Source of the DNA: JBBSWA01 sp038046485
GTDB taxonomy: Archaea > Nanobdellota > Nanobdellia > Woesearchaeales > SM23-78
Direction of reading: 5' to 3'
DNA: 50,810 nucleotides
Assembly (NCBI GenBank): GCA_038046485.1
Contig: JBBSWA010000033.1
Span: 1 to 50,810, forward strand
Position numbers and translations under genes: made by a program. Positions 50,098 to 50,810 of the stretch are shown here, piece by piece. A model generated the notes under the pieces. That model saw only the letters and a program-made list of their open reading frames with translations, did not search any database and was not told the origin of the DNA. Within the stretch, counting starts at the first letter, position 1, and each line of letters starts with the position of its first letter.

Positions 50098-50177
50098 CAG
50101 AACTAACGTTCTGAGATCGCAAGAAAAAATCTTGCTCACAAACAGCGCTAGTGCGCTGAGTTCAGAAGCAAAGCTTC
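50098..50177. repeat. Array of four hairpins between convergent genes
   Basis: CAGAAC-taac-GTTCTG (50098-50113), GCAAGA-aaaaa-TCTTGC (50119-50135), CAGCGC-tagt-GCGCTG (50143-50158) and GAAGC-aaa-GCTTC (50165-50177). The third matches the hairpin in trm5 with a compensatory base pair. It lies between two gene ends and may also help termination on both strands. Confidence 0.75.
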
Positions 50178-50178
50178 C

Positions 50179-50748
50179 TCACATCAACTTAAACTTGGCC
50201 TTTCTACGCGCTGATTGCGCAGGCTCATGCAATCTATGTTTTATGATTGAAAGCAATTTCTCCACGGCCTCTTTAGGTGTATGTACGGGAATGACCTTTT
50301 CGGTATGACGCTTATCAAAATAATGACCTGCCAATTGCTCGGCCATGCCCCCACTAGATTTTATGGCGACCATGGGCTTATCCAATATATAACCATAACT
50401 CGCCTCATTCACGGTGCCGGCACCGCCGCCGACTAGAATAGCACCATCACAGGAGTTGAGATTGATTGAATCTCTAGACCACATCATTCCTGTTGCGACG
50501 ACGACATCCGCATACTTATTGACACGAGAGGTGTCTCCCCAAGGGATGATCGCTAACGTAAGACCGCCAGCTGCCTTTGCGCCTTTCAACGCTGCTTCCA
50601 TAACACCGCCCCCACCACCTGTTAAGGTAATCATGCCCTGCTTGGCTATTTCCTTACCCACTTCATACGCCAACTTGTAGGCTTTCGGCGTGCAAATGAT
50701 CTGACTGCTGCCTAAAACGGCGATTTGACGACGCTTGGGAGACTTCAT
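50179..50748 (-). CDS. SLOG/LOG-like protein (TIGR00725 type)
   Basis: A 189-residue Rossmann-like protein related to the lysine-decarboxylase-like LOG family. N-terminal QIAVLGSSQIICTPKAYKLAYEVG, TLTGGGGGVMEAALKGAKAAGGLTL, RDSINLNSCDGAILVGGGAGTVNEASYGYILDKPM. The PGGxGTxxE motif of LOG phosphoribohydrolases appears as VGGGAGTVNE. Such proteins bind nucleotides; the TIGR00725 subgroup has no assigned reaction. TTTATAAA at 50771-50778 is centred 26 nt before the ATG, a leaderless start. Confidence 0.88.
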   Translation of the reverse strand: MKSPKRRQIAVLGSSQIICTPKAYKLAYEVGKEIAKQGMITLTGGGGGVMEAALKGAKAAGGLTLAIIPWGDTSRVNKYADVVVATGMMWSRDSINLNSCDGAILVGGGAGTVNEASYGYILDKPMVAIKSSGGMAEQLAGHYFDKRHTEKVIPVHTPKEAVEKLLSIIKHRLHEPAQSARRKAKFKLM

Positions 50749-50810
50749 GACGTAAACCTCGCAAAAGGGATTTATAAAGTTTGCCAGGAGTTGGATCGCC
50801 GCCGGACCAC

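Noticed and set aside
1..50810. tRNA or rRNA genes
   Set aside because: I looked for T-arm (GTTCGAATC-like) and acceptor pairings in gaps on both strands and found no convincing cloverleaf; a tRNAscan run would settle it.

Overview
The window is archaeal. It carries ribosomal proteins eL14, eL34 and eL43, RNA polymerase subunit P, KEOPS subunit Pcc1, prefoldin beta, FEN-1, Trm5 and a proteasome-activating nucleotidase. Many first genes of operons have a TATA-like box centred about 26 nt before the start codon, as in leaderless archaeal mRNAs. A long Rel (ppGpp) enzyme, PHP and LemA proteins, compact genes and giant Asn/Thr-rich surface proteins suggest a DPANN-type lineage such as Woesearchaeota or a relative. 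That placement is inference; no rRNA gene or recognisable tRNA lies in the window.

Layout. 0.1-7.2 kb: a LemA operon, GrpB, a solitary Cas4-like nuclease, a glycosyltransferase-like protein, PfkB kinase plus Rel, Nudix, MscL. 7.3-13.9 kb: a Tyr-rich secreted protein, a PIN toxin-antitoxin (TA) pair, a HExxH protein, TldD/PmbA, a RelE-like TA pair. 13.9-20.6 kb: PAN, an unknown protein, Trm5, another TA pair, two DMT transporters, FEN-1. 20.8-25.7 kb: a desaturase, a VWA protein with Cys-rich repeats, a PHP phosphoesterase. 25.9-28.3 kb: the eL43-RpoP-Pcc1-prefoldin beta-UPF0147 cluster, then MscS. 28.6-44.7 kb: one operon with 4-nt gene overlaps encoding a tandem HTH protein, two LamG surface proteins, a 2892-residue beta-helix protein and a membrane-anchored protein. 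44.7-50.8 kb: two more TA modules, a lipoprotein, a C/D box sRNA, eL34-eL14, a small nuclease-like protein and a LOG-like protein.

The most unusual content is non-coding. (1) A five-copy family of 118-272 nt elements has near-identical terminal inverted repeats around GTTTAGCATC / GATGCTAAAC, a conserved one-sided bulge (GACCT in two copies, close variants in the others) and compensatory changes in the stems. (2) About thirty short perfect hairpins, often bounded CAG...CTG, occur in arrays: inside those elements, after stop codons, inside the terminal stem of one element, and in frame inside the trm5 coding sequence. (3) Three of the five TA modules are flanked by short duplications. Two of these are diverged copies of the neighbouring gene's 3' end including its stop codon, and the third is a perfect 17-nt repeat next to a stop codon. 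Together these point to palindrome-based repeat mobility and a recurrent way of inserting TA cassettes at gene ends.
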